A stretch of 64,000 nt of DNA. It comes from Marinovum sp. Lineage in GTDB: Bacteria; Pseudomonadota; Alphaproteobacteria; Rhodobacterales; Rhodobacteraceae. Under the pieces are notes generated by a model that saw only the letters and a program-made list of their open reading frames with translations, was not told the origin of the DNA and did not search any database. The translations under genes were made by a program, and so were the position numbers. Shown piece by piece: positions 28,100 to 38,216 of the stretch. The stretch spans positions 1-64,000 of the forward strand of contig JAKVBH010000017.1 of NCBI GenBank assembly GCA_022447495.1, in the 5' to 3' direction. Every line of letters begins with the position of its first letter. The first letter of the stretch is position 1.

Positions 28100-28394
28100 C
28101 GCCTTAGTCGCGCGGTAATGTGATGCTTTTCCTGCGACGCCTTGAGGCGATATGGCCAGGGGCCATACGATGAAAATGCCACGTTGGGGCGCCCAGGAGA
28201 CATGTGGCTTTGAGTCTGCTGCGCCAAGGTGTGGCGGCATGTTTTCTCCGGCGGTACCATCGTTGCTTTTGCTGATGCACCACGCAGCCCATTGGATTGT
28301 CACGTCGAATGTAATGTCGAAACGGGGCGCATGCATTTGTCTTTTTTAACATCCGGAAACCGTCATTTTGAATGACATCTGAGTGGAGAGTTTC

Positions 28395-29444
28395 ATGATC
28401 AAATTCCATTTTTTGAGGCCGTTTTTTTTCCTCATGATCAGTGTGGCATACTTGGCCGTTGTGTCCCCATTGCAAGCACAGGATGGTATCGCTCAACAGA
28501 CCTATAACGCGTTGCCCTTTGTCACGAACCGCAATCTCACCGGTGAAGATGACCCTGAAAGTTACTTCGGTGACGAACGCGGGTCTGAGCGATCAGGGTG
28601 GTGCCATGTCAGGCAAACCAAAGTTCCCGCTCTGTCGTCAATCTCGGAGGCCGCTCCGTTTCGGATTCCGGGTGAATTTCTAAAGGTAACAGATATTCGT
28701 GAAGCGCTGCGTTCAGAGGTTTATTCCGCGCTGGAAGCTGTCGACATCAAACGTGCACCGGTGCTGTACACCCATGGCTACAACGTCGGCTTTGAAAAAG
28801 GGTGTCGCCGCGCAACAACTTTGCAAAACAATGCAAACCTCAAAGACGGCTTCCTTTGGTTCAGTTGGCCTGCTGATGGCATCCCGACCAACTATATGCG
28901 CGATGAGACCGATCTCTACTGGAGTGCGCCCAGCCTTGCCGATCTCATTGCGGAGATGTCGCAACGCTTTGATCCGCAGGGTATCAATGTCACAGGCCAT
29001 AGCCTTGGAGGCCGCGGGGTGGCGCTTGCGCTTTACGTCATGGCCGCCCAACATCCAGGCGTGGCGCTCAACAACGTGGTTTTGCTTGCGCCAGACATGG
29101 ACTTTGGAACTTTTGTTCGCATTCTTCCGTCGATCCGTGGTCTGGCCAAACGTATCGCCATCTACACGACCGTTGATGACCGTGCCTTGGAAGTTTCAGA
29201 ACGGTTGCACGGCTACCGGCGTCTTGGTCAATCAGGTAACCCTGTAGAGTTGTTAGAGGGAGTGGAAGTCGTGGATATCAGTGAGTTGCCGATCGACAGC
29301 GCAACAGGCCATCTTTACCATATTTATGGCGCACGCGTCGGCAACGACCTTGATCAGCTCCTTAATCAGGGTTTGGGCGCAGAGCAGCGAGAGGGTCTTA
29401 GAAAAATTGGCGACAATCATTGGAGCATGATTTCTGAAGATTAG
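28395..29444 (+). CDS. Exported alpha/beta hydrolase (DUF900 family)
   Basis: Serine hydrolase with an N-terminal signal peptide (hydrophobic 8-25, cleavage after LQAQ or nearby). The nucleophile elbow is GHSLGG with Ser203, and LYTHGYNVGFEKG near residue 126 gives the oxyanion His-Gly pair, as in DUF900 proteins. WFSWPADGIPTNYMRDE is another family segment. ATG at 28395 follows GGAGAG, and it is preferred to an in-frame GTG at 28383. Substrate is unknown; the group contains lipase- and esterase-like enzymes. A GTCATT-TTG-AATGAC dyad lies 18 bases before the start. Confidence 0.85.
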   Translation: MIKFHFLRPFFFLMISVAYLAVVSPLQAQDGIAQQTYNALPFVTNRNLTGEDDPESYFGDERGSERSGWCHVRQTKVPALSSISEAAPFRIPGEFLKVTDIREALRSEVYSALEAVDIKRAPVLYTHGYNVGFEKGCRRATTLQNNANLKDGFLWFSWPADGIPTNYMRDETDLYWSAPSLADLIAEMSQRFDPQGINVTGHSLGGRGVALALYVMAAQHPGVALNNVVLLAPDMDFGTFVRILPSIRGLAKRIAIYTTVDDRALEVSERLHGYRRLGQSGNPVELLEGVEVVDISELPIDSATGHLYHIYGARVGNDLDQLLNQGLGAEQREGLRKIGDNHWSMISED

Positions 29445-29627
29445 TTGGTGCTACACCTGTTGACCAAGGTCAGTGGATGATCTCGCCGCTACGGTGAGTC
29501 ACATCTCAATGCGATCACCCAAGGTCTTGCGTTTCCTGACCGGGTTATCGCTGATATGACTGGGGTGAGGCCCGGTGCGAGACCATGCGAAATTTTTTTA
29601 CGTATTTTCCCTCAAGGAGAGACACCT

Positions 29628-31172
29628 ATGCGGTTCCTGCGATTTCCATTAAAGGCTGTCGCCGTTCTGGCGGTTGTTATTTTCGTATTGCGGTGGACCC
29701 ACCCTCTACCGGATCTTCCCAAAGGAGAAGCGTTCGTCTCTGTTCCTGTAGGTGAAGACACGCGCTTAGGCAAAACGCTCTTACCGCTTTTAGCGGCCAA
29801 TGAGGGTAAAACCGGCGTTGTTCCATTGGCTGATGGTCGCGATGCGCTTGCCGCGCGCATTCTTCTCGCCCGCGCGGCAACAGAAACGATCGATGTCCAA
29901 TACTACATCTGGCAGACCGACACGACCGGATGGCTTTTGCTGGATGAATTGCGGCGCGCGGCAGAGCGTGGGGTCAAGGTGCGTATGCTGCTGGACGACA
30001 ACGGTATCCCCGGGCTGGACAACGTTCTTGCAGCCTTTGCCGATCAGGAAAACGTCGAGATCCGTCTTTTTAATCCTTTTACGATGCGCAAGCCAAAGTT
30101 GCTTTCGTACGGGTTCGATTTCTTCCGGCTGAATCGACGGATGCATAATAAGTCTATGACAGTTGATGGGATTGCCACGATCATTGGCGGCCGGAATATC
30201 GGCGATATCTATTTCGCTTACGGCGATGGCACCGCCTATTTCGACTACGACGTTATGGCCATAGGCCAAGGCGCTGCAGACGTATCCCAGGATTTCCATC
30301 ACTATTGGATCAGCGGGTCATCCTATGATGCTCAAGACATCTTGCCCTCTTCGAAAAATGGCATGGCGGAAATGGCCGCCGCAGTTGCTGCGGCAGGGCA
30401 AAGTGCGCGCGGATCAGAATATGAAAAGTCGCTCAGCAGCGCGCCCAAAATCTCACGCGCAATTTCCGGGGAGGACGTTCTTGAATGGACCTCTCTGAAG
30501 CTTGTTAGTGATGACCCTGCAAAGGGGCTTGGAAAGGCAAGCGCTGAAGACCTGCTGATCGTGCGTTTGACCCAGATTATTGGAAGGCCGGAACGAAGCC
30601 TCGATCTTGTTTCCGCCTATTTGATCCCGGGTAAAGTTGGCACGGCTCTGTTTGAGGACTTCATCGCGGATGGCGTTAAAACCCGTTTGGTGACCAATTC
30701 ACTAGAGGCCACCGATGTGCCCATCGTCCACAGCGCCTGGAAAGGATATCGCGCACAATTGGTGCATTCCGGCGCAGAAGTGTTGGAACTCAAGGCACGC
30801 CCCAATCTCCCTGAGTCCTTGTCATTGGCACAGCTTCTGACTCGATCGCAATCAAGCTTGCACGCCAAAACTTTCGCCATCGATGGTGAGCGGATCTTCA
30901 TCGGATCATTCAATTTTGATCCACGATCTGCTGCTCTGAATACGGAAATGGGGTTCCTTGTAGAGAGCCCGACGATAGCCCGTTCACTCTCCAGGACTTT
31001 GGAGCAATCCGATGTTTTTTACCGGGTTTCCGAGGATGCAGACGGTGAGATCAGGTGGTCGGGAACCGAAGATGGCACGGCAAAATCGTGGACAACAGAG
31101 CCAAACGTAGGCGTGATGCAGCGCGTCATTGTCAACGTCATGAGCTATTTGCCGTTCGAATGGGTCCTGTGA
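29628..31172 (+). CDS. Phospholipase D-family protein (cardiolipin synthase-like)
   Basis: Membrane-anchored enzyme of 514 residues with two HKD motifs, so it should form a complete PLD active site. HKD1 is HNKSMTVD with His173, Lys175, Asp180; HKD2 is HAKTFAID with His412, Lys414, Asp419, each followed by the GG/GS-x-N turn. The N-terminus has one hydrophobic helix (about 7-24). The layout (EVQYYIWQTDTTG-like opening and long C-terminal tail) resembles the YmdC/ClsC group, which makes cardiolipin or phosphatidyl transfers. AAGGAGAG precedes the chosen start; the longer frame to 29556 lacks this. Confidence 0.88.
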   Translation: MRFLRFPLKAVAVLAVVIFVLRWTHPLPDLPKGEAFVSVPVGEDTRLGKTLLPLLAANEGKTGVVPLADGRDALAARILLARAATETIDVQYYIWQTDTTGWLLLDELRRAAERGVKVRMLLDDNGIPGLDNVLAAFADQENVEIRLFNPFTMRKPKLLSYGFDFFRLNRRMHNKSMTVDGIATIIGGRNIGDIYFAYGDGTAYFDYDVMAIGQGAADVSQDFHHYWISGSSYDAQDILPSSKNGMAEMAAAVAAAGQSARGSEYEKSLSSAPKISRAISGEDVLEWTSLKLVSDDPAKGLGKASAEDLLIVRLTQIIGRPERSLDLVSAYLIPGKVGTALFEDFIADGVKTRLVTNSLEATDVPIVHSAWKGYRAQLVHSGAEVLELKARPNLPESLSLAQLLTRSQSSLHAKTFAIDGERIFIGSFNFDPRSAALNTEMGFLVESPTIARSLSRTLEQSDVFYRVSEDADGEIRWSGTEDGTAKSWTTEPNVGVMQRVIVNVMSYLPFEWVL

Positions 31173-31379
31173 AAAAGGCAAGCAGGCCTTTGATAATATG
31201 ACGCATTCACGCGCCAGAGTCGCTGCCCTTTTGACATGGCGACGCGTCCACACAGGCGCACGAGCGAAAGGAACGGACCAGCTTTGACGTGGCAACGCAT
31301 CAGTGACGTTGTGTCAGAAAACATTGCATGAACGAAATCACTCCCAACATATGTATGGCGATGCAGAGGAGTTCAGAAC

Positions 31380-32591
31380 ATGACGATCCGCCACTTAGTC
31401 TATGGTGCAGCACTGTGCCTATGTACGCCGGCAATGGCGATCATTGATGGCGTCGAAGCCGACGTTGAAGCGTTTCAGTCTTATGTGTCCATTCGTGCAA
31501 TTAGCCCGTTCCCAAGCCAAAATGGAAAAGAAATCAACGCCTGTGGTGGCACACTTATTGCTCCAAACTGGGTGCTGACAGCCAACCATTGCTGGCCTGC
31601 ATATGAGGCGGTCTCAAAAGGGGGCGAGCCCGTCTTTGTGGGGGTAAACCTTGGCTCTGATGGTCTGTTCAAAAAGAAATTGCGCGTTGTGGACTATATT
31701 CTTGCACCTGCCAAACTGGGGCATGAGCGTGTGGATGCGGCCCTGCTGAAGTTGGAAGCCGACGCAACGCTGTATGGTGCGCAGATAGCCAGTATATTTG
31801 ATGACGATCTTGCGCTCGGAACGGCAACGACCACAGTTGGCCTTGGGCAAGGTCATGAGGGAGACCCACTTCTTTACTACAATTCGCAAGTGACTGAATC
31901 GGCGTTATGCGACTCGGCACGAGTTGACTACGATGACTTGCATGATTTTTGCGTTGGCATCCCGGGGTCGACCCAAAGGGCGGGCTACGGTGATTCCGGT
32001 GGTCCCTTGTTTGTCTTTAGTGGGGACAATGGCGATGAATACCATCTGGCGGGGATTGTAAAAGGGGGTGTTAAGGCGCACGCAACTGGCATCGAAGAAA
32101 CCGAAAATATTCGCTATACTGATGTTAACAAATTGCGGGATTGGATCACTGCGACAACGGGATGCGATCTTGAAAATGGCATCGGCAAATCGTCCAAAGG
32201 GGACAAAATGATCTGTGCGGGCCAAACGACAGACGCCTCGCTGACGGACACCTACTGGAAGATCAACTCGATCTTTGGAAAGGCGTTGGATGTGGTCGAT
32301 AACCGGCGAGAGCCGCAGATAATTTTCCAGAGTGGCAACGCGAACACCGTGATATCCACCGTAGGATGCAATAATATCTCCGCCACTTTCACCCTGGACG
32401 GGACCACGCTGTCCATTGGTCCTGCTCGCTCAACCAGGATGGCCTGCATGGGTGACTTGGCTGCTACGGAAAACGATCTTTTGGCATTGTTGGGTCGCGT
32501 TGCAAGCTATCAGGTGGAAGGTGATCATTCTGTATTGTTCGATGCGAACGGAACCATTTTGGCTGAATTGAGCGCTGTGTACCTTCGATGA
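31380..32591 (+). CDS. Secreted trypsin-like serine protease with C-terminal META domain
   Basis: A 403-residue exported protein. The signal peptide (1-20) ends AMA, and the next residues are IIDGVEAD, the trypsin-type mature N-terminus, so signal cleavage may itself yield the activated enzyme. The triad is His70 (TANHC), Asp119 (ERVDAALLKL) and Ser206 (GYGDSGGPLF), and paired cysteines flank His70 and Ser206. From about residue 283 a META/HslJ-like domain follows: W-x-I opening, GCNNISATFTLDGTTLSI, TRMAC and LLGRVASYQVEG. Bacterial trypsins with an attached META domain are unusual. A strong terminator follows. Confidence 0.88.
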   Translation: MTIRHLVYGAALCLCTPAMAIIDGVEADVEAFQSYVSIRAISPFPSQNGKEINACGGTLIAPNWVLTANHCWPAYEAVSKGGEPVFVGVNLGSDGLFKKKLRVVDYILAPAKLGHERVDAALLKLEADATLYGAQIASIFDDDLALGTATTTVGLGQGHEGDPLLYYNSQVTESALCDSARVDYDDLHDFCVGIPGSTQRAGYGDSGGPLFVFSGDNGDEYHLAGIVKGGVKAHATGIEETENIRYTDVNKLRDWITATTGCDLENGIGKSSKGDKMICAGQTTDASLTDTYWKINSIFGKALDVVDNRREPQIIFQSGNANTVISTVGCNNISATFTLDGTTLSIGPARSTRMACMGDLAATENDLLALLGRVASYQVEGDHSVLFDANGTILAELSAVYLR

Positions 32592-32609
32592 CTTCAGGGC
32601 CGATATTCT

Positions 32610-32643
32610 AGCATGACGAGTTGTCGGCTCGTCATGCTTTTCC
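32610..32643 (+). terminator. Intrinsic terminator after the trypsin-META gene
   Basis: A perfect 11-bp stem, AGCATGACGAG (32610-32620) and CTCGTCATGCT (32628-32638), with loop TTGTCGG, is followed by TTTTCC. It lies 19 bases after the stop codon and is the clearest terminator in the window. Confidence 0.85.
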
Positions 32644-33383
32644 TGTGACCGCGTTGTCACTGTTATCGATTCTCGCTGAGCTGTCCCAGATTGAGTGTTC
32701 GCGCATGACTTGCCTTGGGTCCATCTCGATGATGGTTTCTGAGGCTAACCAGCGGTCGCCTAATGGTAAGCGCCGTTTGAAACTGACCGAATGGGGCATC
32801 TGTGGGAATCTGATTGTATGGCACATGCTCAAAAAGCGCGACATCATGCTGGATGACCCGAACTAGTTGCAGTCCAACCATCGGTTCCTGGCTGAATGAT
32901 GGGTCGTGCATGTGGCTTCGACAGGCACGGCTAAATGACATGTGGTCCTACGACGTCGTTTAGGGTTGGATGTATCGACCGGACATTGACCATCATTGAT
33001 GAACTGCGCCATAGCTTGCGCGAAAGGCAAATCCGGATCGCGCAGTGGCGGGTCCCCGACAACACCGTCAGGTGGCACAGCGCATCGGACCACGGCCCCA
33101 GGCCCACACGGGCCGACAGTTTAGCTAAGCGACCGGCGCCTCCAATCTTATACGCAAATGCGCTGTCATTCGGTGCGCCACAATTGGGCGATCATAACCG
33201 AAACGGGCAACGACGTTTAGCTCCATTTCGATCCTGCCACGTTTTTGCCGACCAAAAAATTGAGTGTATCAGCAACCGCCACGCGTTTTTCGTGGACACC
33301 GCTCCTAGTGATAAAACTCTTGCAACTCTGCGAGCGGCGCCTTCCCCGGCGTAGCGCAGCACAACAACGTTCTACTTCAGCGG
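32644..33383. other. 740-base region without a recognised gene
   Basis: Short frames exist on both strands (for example minus 32663-32941 and plus 32935-33354), but none has a recognisable family, a convincing ribosome site or codon usage like its neighbours. It may be decayed coding DNA and contains the promoter of the hybrid kinase. No insertion-sequence ends or tRNA were seen. Confidence 0.4.
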
Positions 33384-35825
33384 ATGTTAACTGATTACAG
33401 ACAAAGTCGGTTGACCGAACCAGAGGGCGCTTGGGCTTTGACTAACGATGTCATACTTACAGCAGCGGAAATGCAGCTGGAGCCAAGCTTTGTCTTGAGC
33501 TGTACGGCGCCAAATGGCGTTTCTTCAGCGAGCGTGGACTGGGTCAACGTGGCGTTCGCGGAAGTCTTTGAGCTTGCACAAGACGACCTTTCGAATCTGT
33601 CTCCACACGCTTTTCTTAAGGACCACTTGATTGAGTTTATAGGTGCGTTCTTGGCTGAGCAGAGTGATCGCTCTGCACAACTGAGAACTGCACTTTGTCT
33701 CCCTGAGGAGGCGCAGGACCTTCGTTGGTATGATCTTGAGGTCTGGCGGATTGATGACGCACCTGCAGGCCACCCCCGTTTGTTCGGCCGCTTTGTGGAC
33801 GTCACCGAGCGCGAAAATCTCAAATCGCTGTTGGCCGTGGCAAACGCAAAGATCGATACTGTCCAAAACCGGTTTGAGCATGCGGTAAACTCGATCCCGG
33901 AAGGCTTTGCAATGTACGATCGCGACGACGTCCTGGTGGCGTACAATTCAAAGTACTTGGAACTCTACAAAGAAACGGCCCCTGCCATAAAGATCGGCAC
34001 CACGTTTGAATCGATCATGCGCTACGGGATTGCGCATGGGCAATATCCTGAAGCGGAAGGGTGCGAAGAGGCCTGGCTGGCGGAGCGTCTCAACCGTGAA
34101 AACAGGAAGCGTGCGCCAGTAGATCGTAAGTTGCCGGGCGGACGTTACCTGCGTGTTCATGAAGTGGAGAACGAGCAAGGCGATCTGGTTGGGCTGCGCT
34201 CCGACGTCACACATTATCACGAACAACAACAGGCCTTGGAACAGAAAGCAGCCGAATTGGCCGCCGCAAATGAAGAGGTTCGCGCCGCGAGCGCGCAGAA
34301 AGAGAGGTTCTTTGCCAGGATGAGCCACGAGCTCAGAACGCCGATGAACGGTATTCTGGGAATGGCCGAGGTGCTGCAGCACAGCGAGCTTGAACCGCAG
34401 CAAGAGGTGTATCTCCAAACGATCTCGTCCTCCGCCTCAAGCTTGCTTGGGATCATCAACGACATTCTCGACTATTCCAAAGCGACCGAAGGCAAATTCA
34501 CATTTACGCAGGAAGAGTTTTCGCTGAAAGACACGGTCTTTGAAGCAGCCCGTCTGTTGCAGTCGATGGCCCATGATAAGAACCTTGATCTCTGGGTTGA
34601 ATATCCCAAAGTGGTGCCAACCCATTTCATGGGTGATAGCGTTCGTGTGCGACAGGTGCTCCTTAATCATCTGGGTAATGCGCTCAAATTCACAGATCAG
34701 GGGCACTTTGGTGTGCGTGTTGGCTTTGATGCCGATGGGGTTGCACCACGCCTGAAAGTTTCGATTGAAGACACGGGTCGCGGTATTCCCGAGGACGCCA
34801 TGGCGACGTTGTTTTCCGCCTACGAGCAAGTGGCCCAAGATGCGGCCAAGGTTGTTGAAGGGACAGGCCTTGGTTTGGCAATCTCGAAGTCCCTCGTGGA
34901 TCAGATGGGGGGCAAAATCTCCGTCGAATCTACGGTGGGTCAAGGAACGTGCTTCACCGTCTCTCTGGATTTGGCCCCCCGCGACGCCTCCGAGGTGATC
35001 TCCCAAGTCGAGCGCGTTTCAGGTGCAATGGGGGATGTGGCCATTCTGGGCGCCGTGACTGCATCCAACACCGTTCTATCAAAGATGCTCGAAGACAGGG
35101 GGTATCGTGTGCATTGGATTGGGTCAGAGGATGTGGAAGTTGCCGACGAACAACGCCAGTTTCAGGCCGTTTTTTATGATGGCGATGACGCGGGCCTGCG
35201 CCAAGATCCCGAGCGCGTTGGCTTGGCCAGGCACTCAGAAGATTGCAAACATGTCTTGCTGATCTCAGTTCCGGACGCGGACCTCATGAAATCATACGAG
35301 CGTGTTGAGTTTGCCGCCACCATTCTCAAACCGGCACGTTGGGAGGACTTTGCTTCGGTTCTGCTTTCCGAGACGCATCCACCTCCAGAGCACTCTGAGG
35401 TCGCACCGCGCGCAACGGCCAAGCCCTGTCAAAAACATGCCGCCTCAAATGGCGGGGTGCTTGTGGTCGATGACAATAAAACCAACCGCCTTGTGGCGGG
35501 CAAACTTTTGGAGACAGCAGGTATCGAGGTGGAATTTGCCTGTGACGGGTTGGAGGCGGTGCAAAGCTTCAAGGCTCAGCAGCCCCAGACGATTTTCATG
35601 GATGTCACAATGCCGGTTTTGAATGGGCTGGAAGCAACACGCCGTATCCGACAAATCGAAGCTGACCAAGGCTTGCGGGCGTGTACCGTCTACGCACTGA
35701 CGGCGAACACGTCCCAGTCTGAGGTTGATTTGTGTCTTGACGCCGGTGTGGACGGCGTCATCGGAAAGCCAGTGAAGCGAAGCGATCTTATCAAAGCCAT
35801 CAGTAGATCGAGCGCGATGTTGTAG
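33384..35825 (+). CDS. Hybrid sensor histidine kinase (PAS-PAS-HisKA-HATPase-REC)
   Basis: Soluble signalling kinase of 813 residues with no clear membrane helix. Order of domains: a PAS-like domain (about 35-145), a PAS_7-type domain (about 165-280, FEHAVNSIPEGFAMYDRDD), a short coiled linker, HisKA with SHELRTP (phospho-acceptor His315), an ATPase domain with NALKFTDQG, DTGRGIP and GTGLGLAISKSLV, a degenerate receiver-like segment (about 545-650), and a C-terminal receiver with VVDDNKTNR and phospho-Asp740 (IFMDVTMP). A partner Hpt or response regulator is not adjacent. The signal is unknown. Confidence 0.93.
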   Translation: MLTDYRQSRLTEPEGAWALTNDVILTAAEMQLEPSFVLSCTAPNGVSSASVDWVNVAFAEVFELAQDDLSNLSPHAFLKDHLIEFIGAFLAEQSDRSAQLRTALCLPEEAQDLRWYDLEVWRIDDAPAGHPRLFGRFVDVTERENLKSLLAVANAKIDTVQNRFEHAVNSIPEGFAMYDRDDVLVAYNSKYLELYKETAPAIKIGTTFESIMRYGIAHGQYPEAEGCEEAWLAERLNRENRKRAPVDRKLPGGRYLRVHEVENEQGDLVGLRSDVTHYHEQQQALEQKAAELAAANEEVRAASAQKERFFARMSHELRTPMNGILGMAEVLQHSELEPQQEVYLQTISSSASSLLGIINDILDYSKATEGKFTFTQEEFSLKDTVFEAARLLQSMAHDKNLDLWVEYPKVVPTHFMGDSVRVRQVLLNHLGNALKFTDQGHFGVRVGFDADGVAPRLKVSIEDTGRGIPEDAMATLFSAYEQVAQDAAKVVEGTGLGLAISKSLVDQMGGKISVESTVGQGTCFTVSLDLAPRDASEVISQVERVSGAMGDVAILGAVTASNTVLSKMLEDRGYRVHWIGSEDVEVADEQRQFQAVFYDGDDAGLRQDPERVGLARHSEDCKHVLLISVPDADLMKSYERVEFAATILKPARWEDFASVLLSETHPPPEHSEVAPRATAKPCQKHAASNGGVLVVDDNKTNRLVAGKLLETAGIEVEFACDGLEAVQSFKAQQPQTIFMDVTMPVLNGLEATRRIRQIEADQGLRACTVYALTANTSQSEVDLCLDAGVDGVIGKPVKRSDLIKAISRSSAML

Positions 35826-36111
35826 TCTTGGACGGACGCCGTTGGGGCGCCTTTGGTGTCCATAAATATCAGTGTTGGAGCTTTTGCGCCGCCAGCGTGG
35901 ATACAATTAGTAAACAGGCTGTTTCAGCCGCCTGCCCTGGGCGGGTCTGAACCTGGGGTATCCGTAAAAATCATTGGTGAACCAAGCGCGTACATCCCGA
36001 ACGGGCGTCCAAGGACATCGCGTCTTTGACCGCAGACACGGCTTTGTCAAAGGGTATATCCAAGCGGCACAGGTTCTCGTATTTGCAAAAATCAAAGTCA
36101 TTAGGCATTTT

Positions 36112-37239
36112 ATGCTGATGCAGACGTTCGACTTTAGTCACAGCTTTTTTCTGGTTGCGATGGCCTGTATCGTCGCTGCCGTTGCGGGTTTCACTGGGCT
36201 TTCGCTCACCCGTGATTTGTCGTCGAAACCAGCGTTCCAAAAGAAGGTGTCCGTAGCACTGGCGTCCATCGCGTTGGGCGGTGGGATCTGGTCGATGCAC
36301 TTCATTGCGATGCTGGGACTGCAGTTGCCGATCCTATTTTACTACGACGCGGCAATCACGTTGGTCTCGGCGTTGACTGCGGTTTTGATCGTAGGAGGGG
36401 CTTTGATCCTGCTGCACTTCACAGAACGTACACCCCAAGTGATCACCATAGCCGGAGCCATTGTCGGGGTTGGTATCCTCGTGATGCATTATATCGGCAT
36501 GGCCGGGTTGGAACTGTGTCGTGCCGTCTACACGCCCATTGGGCTCCTGGTGTCGTCGGCTGTGGCCATTGTTCTGTGCGTTTTGGCTATTTGGATTGCC
36601 TATGGCACCCGTACGAACCGCAACATTCTCATAGGGACCTTGTGTTTCGCCGCTGCCGTCTGTTCGGTGCACTTCTTGGCGATGGCTTGGACGGCTTTTG
36701 AACCTGTGCCTGGCGTGACGGATTTCGGCCCAAGCATGAGCAACCAAACCCTGGCGCTGGGTGTGATCATGTTCAGCTTCATCATCTTTGGGGCCTGCTT
36801 GTGGGTCAGCGTGACGTATCTTGAAGGTCTTAAAGGTGAGGGCGGCGCTCAGGAGCCCGCACCTCAAACGGCACCGCATCAACCGCTTTTGCAAATCCCT
36901 TGTGAGCGGGATGGCAGCAAAGTGTTCGTCTCGCCAGCGGAGGTCCAATTCGTCCGCGCCGATGGGCATTACACCCAAGTCTACACCGCGTCTGAACGCA
37001 TGTTTTGCGTGTGGCCTGTAACCGAGGCGTCGAAACGGCTTGTTCCCATGGGCTTTCTTCAGACGCACCGCAGTTACCTGGTCAATCCGGCGCATGTCAC
37101 ACGGTTTGAACGGACCAAAGACAAGGGACGTTGCATCTTCTCTGGCGATGATCTCCCGCCCGCGCCGGTCAGCCGTGCCAAGCTCAAAACAGTTCAGGAT
37201 GCGCTCGCAGCTCATGTCGGCGCAATTCATGCACGCTAG
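36112..37239 (+). CDS. MHYT-LytTR membrane regulator, CoxC-like
   Basis: Membrane-bound DNA-binding regulator of 375 residues. Seven hydrophobic helices carry three MHYT-type motifs: MHFIAM (62-67), MHYIGM (125-130) and VHFLAM (186-191), proposed in the family to bind copper and sense O2, CO or NO. After a Pro/Ala linker, residues about 258-365 form a LytTR domain (VSPAEVQFVRADGHYTQVYT, FLQTHRSYLVNPAHV). Oligotropha carboxidovorans CoxC and CoxH have this same pairing in its cox cluster, and here the gene sits 111 bases upstream of coxM. It is therefore a likely activator of the CO dehydrogenase genes. Start at 36112 has only a weak TTAGG site. Confidence 0.88.
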   Translation: MLMQTFDFSHSFFLVAMACIVAAVAGFTGLSLTRDLSSKPAFQKKVSVALASIALGGGIWSMHFIAMLGLQLPILFYYDAAITLVSALTAVLIVGGALILLHFTERTPQVITIAGAIVGVGILVMHYIGMAGLELCRAVYTPIGLLVSSAVAIVLCVLAIWIAYGTRTNRNILIGTLCFAAAVCSVHFLAMAWTAFEPVPGVTDFGPSMSNQTLALGVIMFSFIIFGACLWVSVTYLEGLKGEGGAQEPAPQTAPHQPLLQIPCERDGSKVFVSPAEVQFVRADGHYTQVYTASERMFCVWPVTEASKRLVPMGFLQTHRSYLVNPAHVTRFERTKDKGRCIFSGDDLPPAPVSRAKLKTVQDALAAHVGAIHAR

Positions 37240-37350
37240 CGCGCATTTCGTGCAAAATACCTGTTTTTCATTGGTTTTCTAAAGCGTCCGCAGGCGGGCG
37301 TATGCATGTCTAACTCCTAGCCAGAACATTTGCTTGAGGGAGGAAAGCCG

Positions 37351-38205
37351 ATGATTCCAGCCGCATTTGAATACTACCGACCAAAAGATATGGCGGGCGT
37401 TTTATCGATCCTTGAGGAACATGGGGATGATGCGCGCGTCATGGCAGGCGGCCATAGCCTGATCCCTATGATGAAGCTGCGCATGGCGGACGTGGGCCAT
37501 CTCATCGATCTTCAAGACGTCGAAGGCATGTCCGAGATCGACATCAGCGGCAACACCATTCGCATTGGAGCAATGGTCACGCAGCACGACATTATTGATC
37601 ATCATGCCCTGTCGGCCGCTGCGCCGATTTTGCGCGAAGCGGCCCTGCAAATCGCAGATCCCCAGGTGCGTTATATGGGCACAGTAGGCGGCAATGTCGC
37701 CAATGGCGATCCAGGCAATGACATGCCCGGTTTGATGCAATGTCTTGACGCGACGTTCCATCTGACTGGGCCGGATGGCGAACACACTGTCGCGGCCCGC
37801 GACTTCTATGAAGCGGCCTACATGACGGCCCGCGAGGACGATCAAGTTTTGACAGCGGTGTCCATGCCGAAACCGGCCGGGGGCCATGCCTATGAGAAGC
37901 AAAAGCGGAAGATTGGTGACTACGCCACGGCCGCCGCTGCTGCGCTGATTGTTAAAGACGGCTTCACTTGCGCGTCTGCGTCTATCGCGATGACGAACCT
38001 AAGCGACACGCCGGTCTATTCCGAAGCTGCTGGTGCGGCTCTGGTTGGAACGTCAGTTGATGACGCAGCTGTTGGTGCGGCTGTGGCCGCCATGCTTGGT
38101 GATATCGATCCGACAGAAGACAACCGCGGTCCCATCGCTTTCAAGAAACACGTGGCTGGCGTGATCTTGCGTCGCGCCATCGAGCGCGCCTGGTCGCGCG
38201 CCTGA
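37351..38205 (+). CDS. coxM: Carbon monoxide dehydrogenase, medium (FAD) subunit
   Basis: FAD-binding subunit of the aerobic molybdenum CO dehydrogenase, passing electrons from the iron-sulfur subunit to quinone or another acceptor. It has 284 residues with the FAD motifs [13 protein letters not shown] (about 37-49) and [18 protein letters not shown] (about 110-127) and a C-terminal CoxM-type barrel. A GGGAGGAAAG ribosome site precedes ATG 37351. Gene order coxM-coxS-coxL is the standard transcript order. Eleven bases separate it from coxS. Confidence 0.95.
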   Translation: MIPAAFEYYRPKDMAGVLSILEEHGDDARVMAGGHSLIPMMKLRMADVGHLIDLQDVEGMSEIDISGNTIRIGAMVTQHDIIDHHALSAAAPILREAALQIADPQVRYMGTVGGNVANGDPGNDMPGLMQCLDATFHLTGPDGEHTVAARDFYEAAYMTAREDDQVLTAVSMPKPAGGHAYEKQKRKIGDYATAAAAALIVKDGFTCASASIAMTNLSDTPVYSEAAGAALVGTSVDDAAVGAAVAAMLGDIDPTEDNRGPIAFKKHVAGVILRRAIERAWSRA

Positions 38206-38216
38206 AAGGATATCCC

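Noticed and set aside
28363..28377. GTCATT-TTG-AATGAC dyad before the alpha/beta hydrolase
   Set aside because: Only six base pairs and single occurrence; chance match cannot be excluded.
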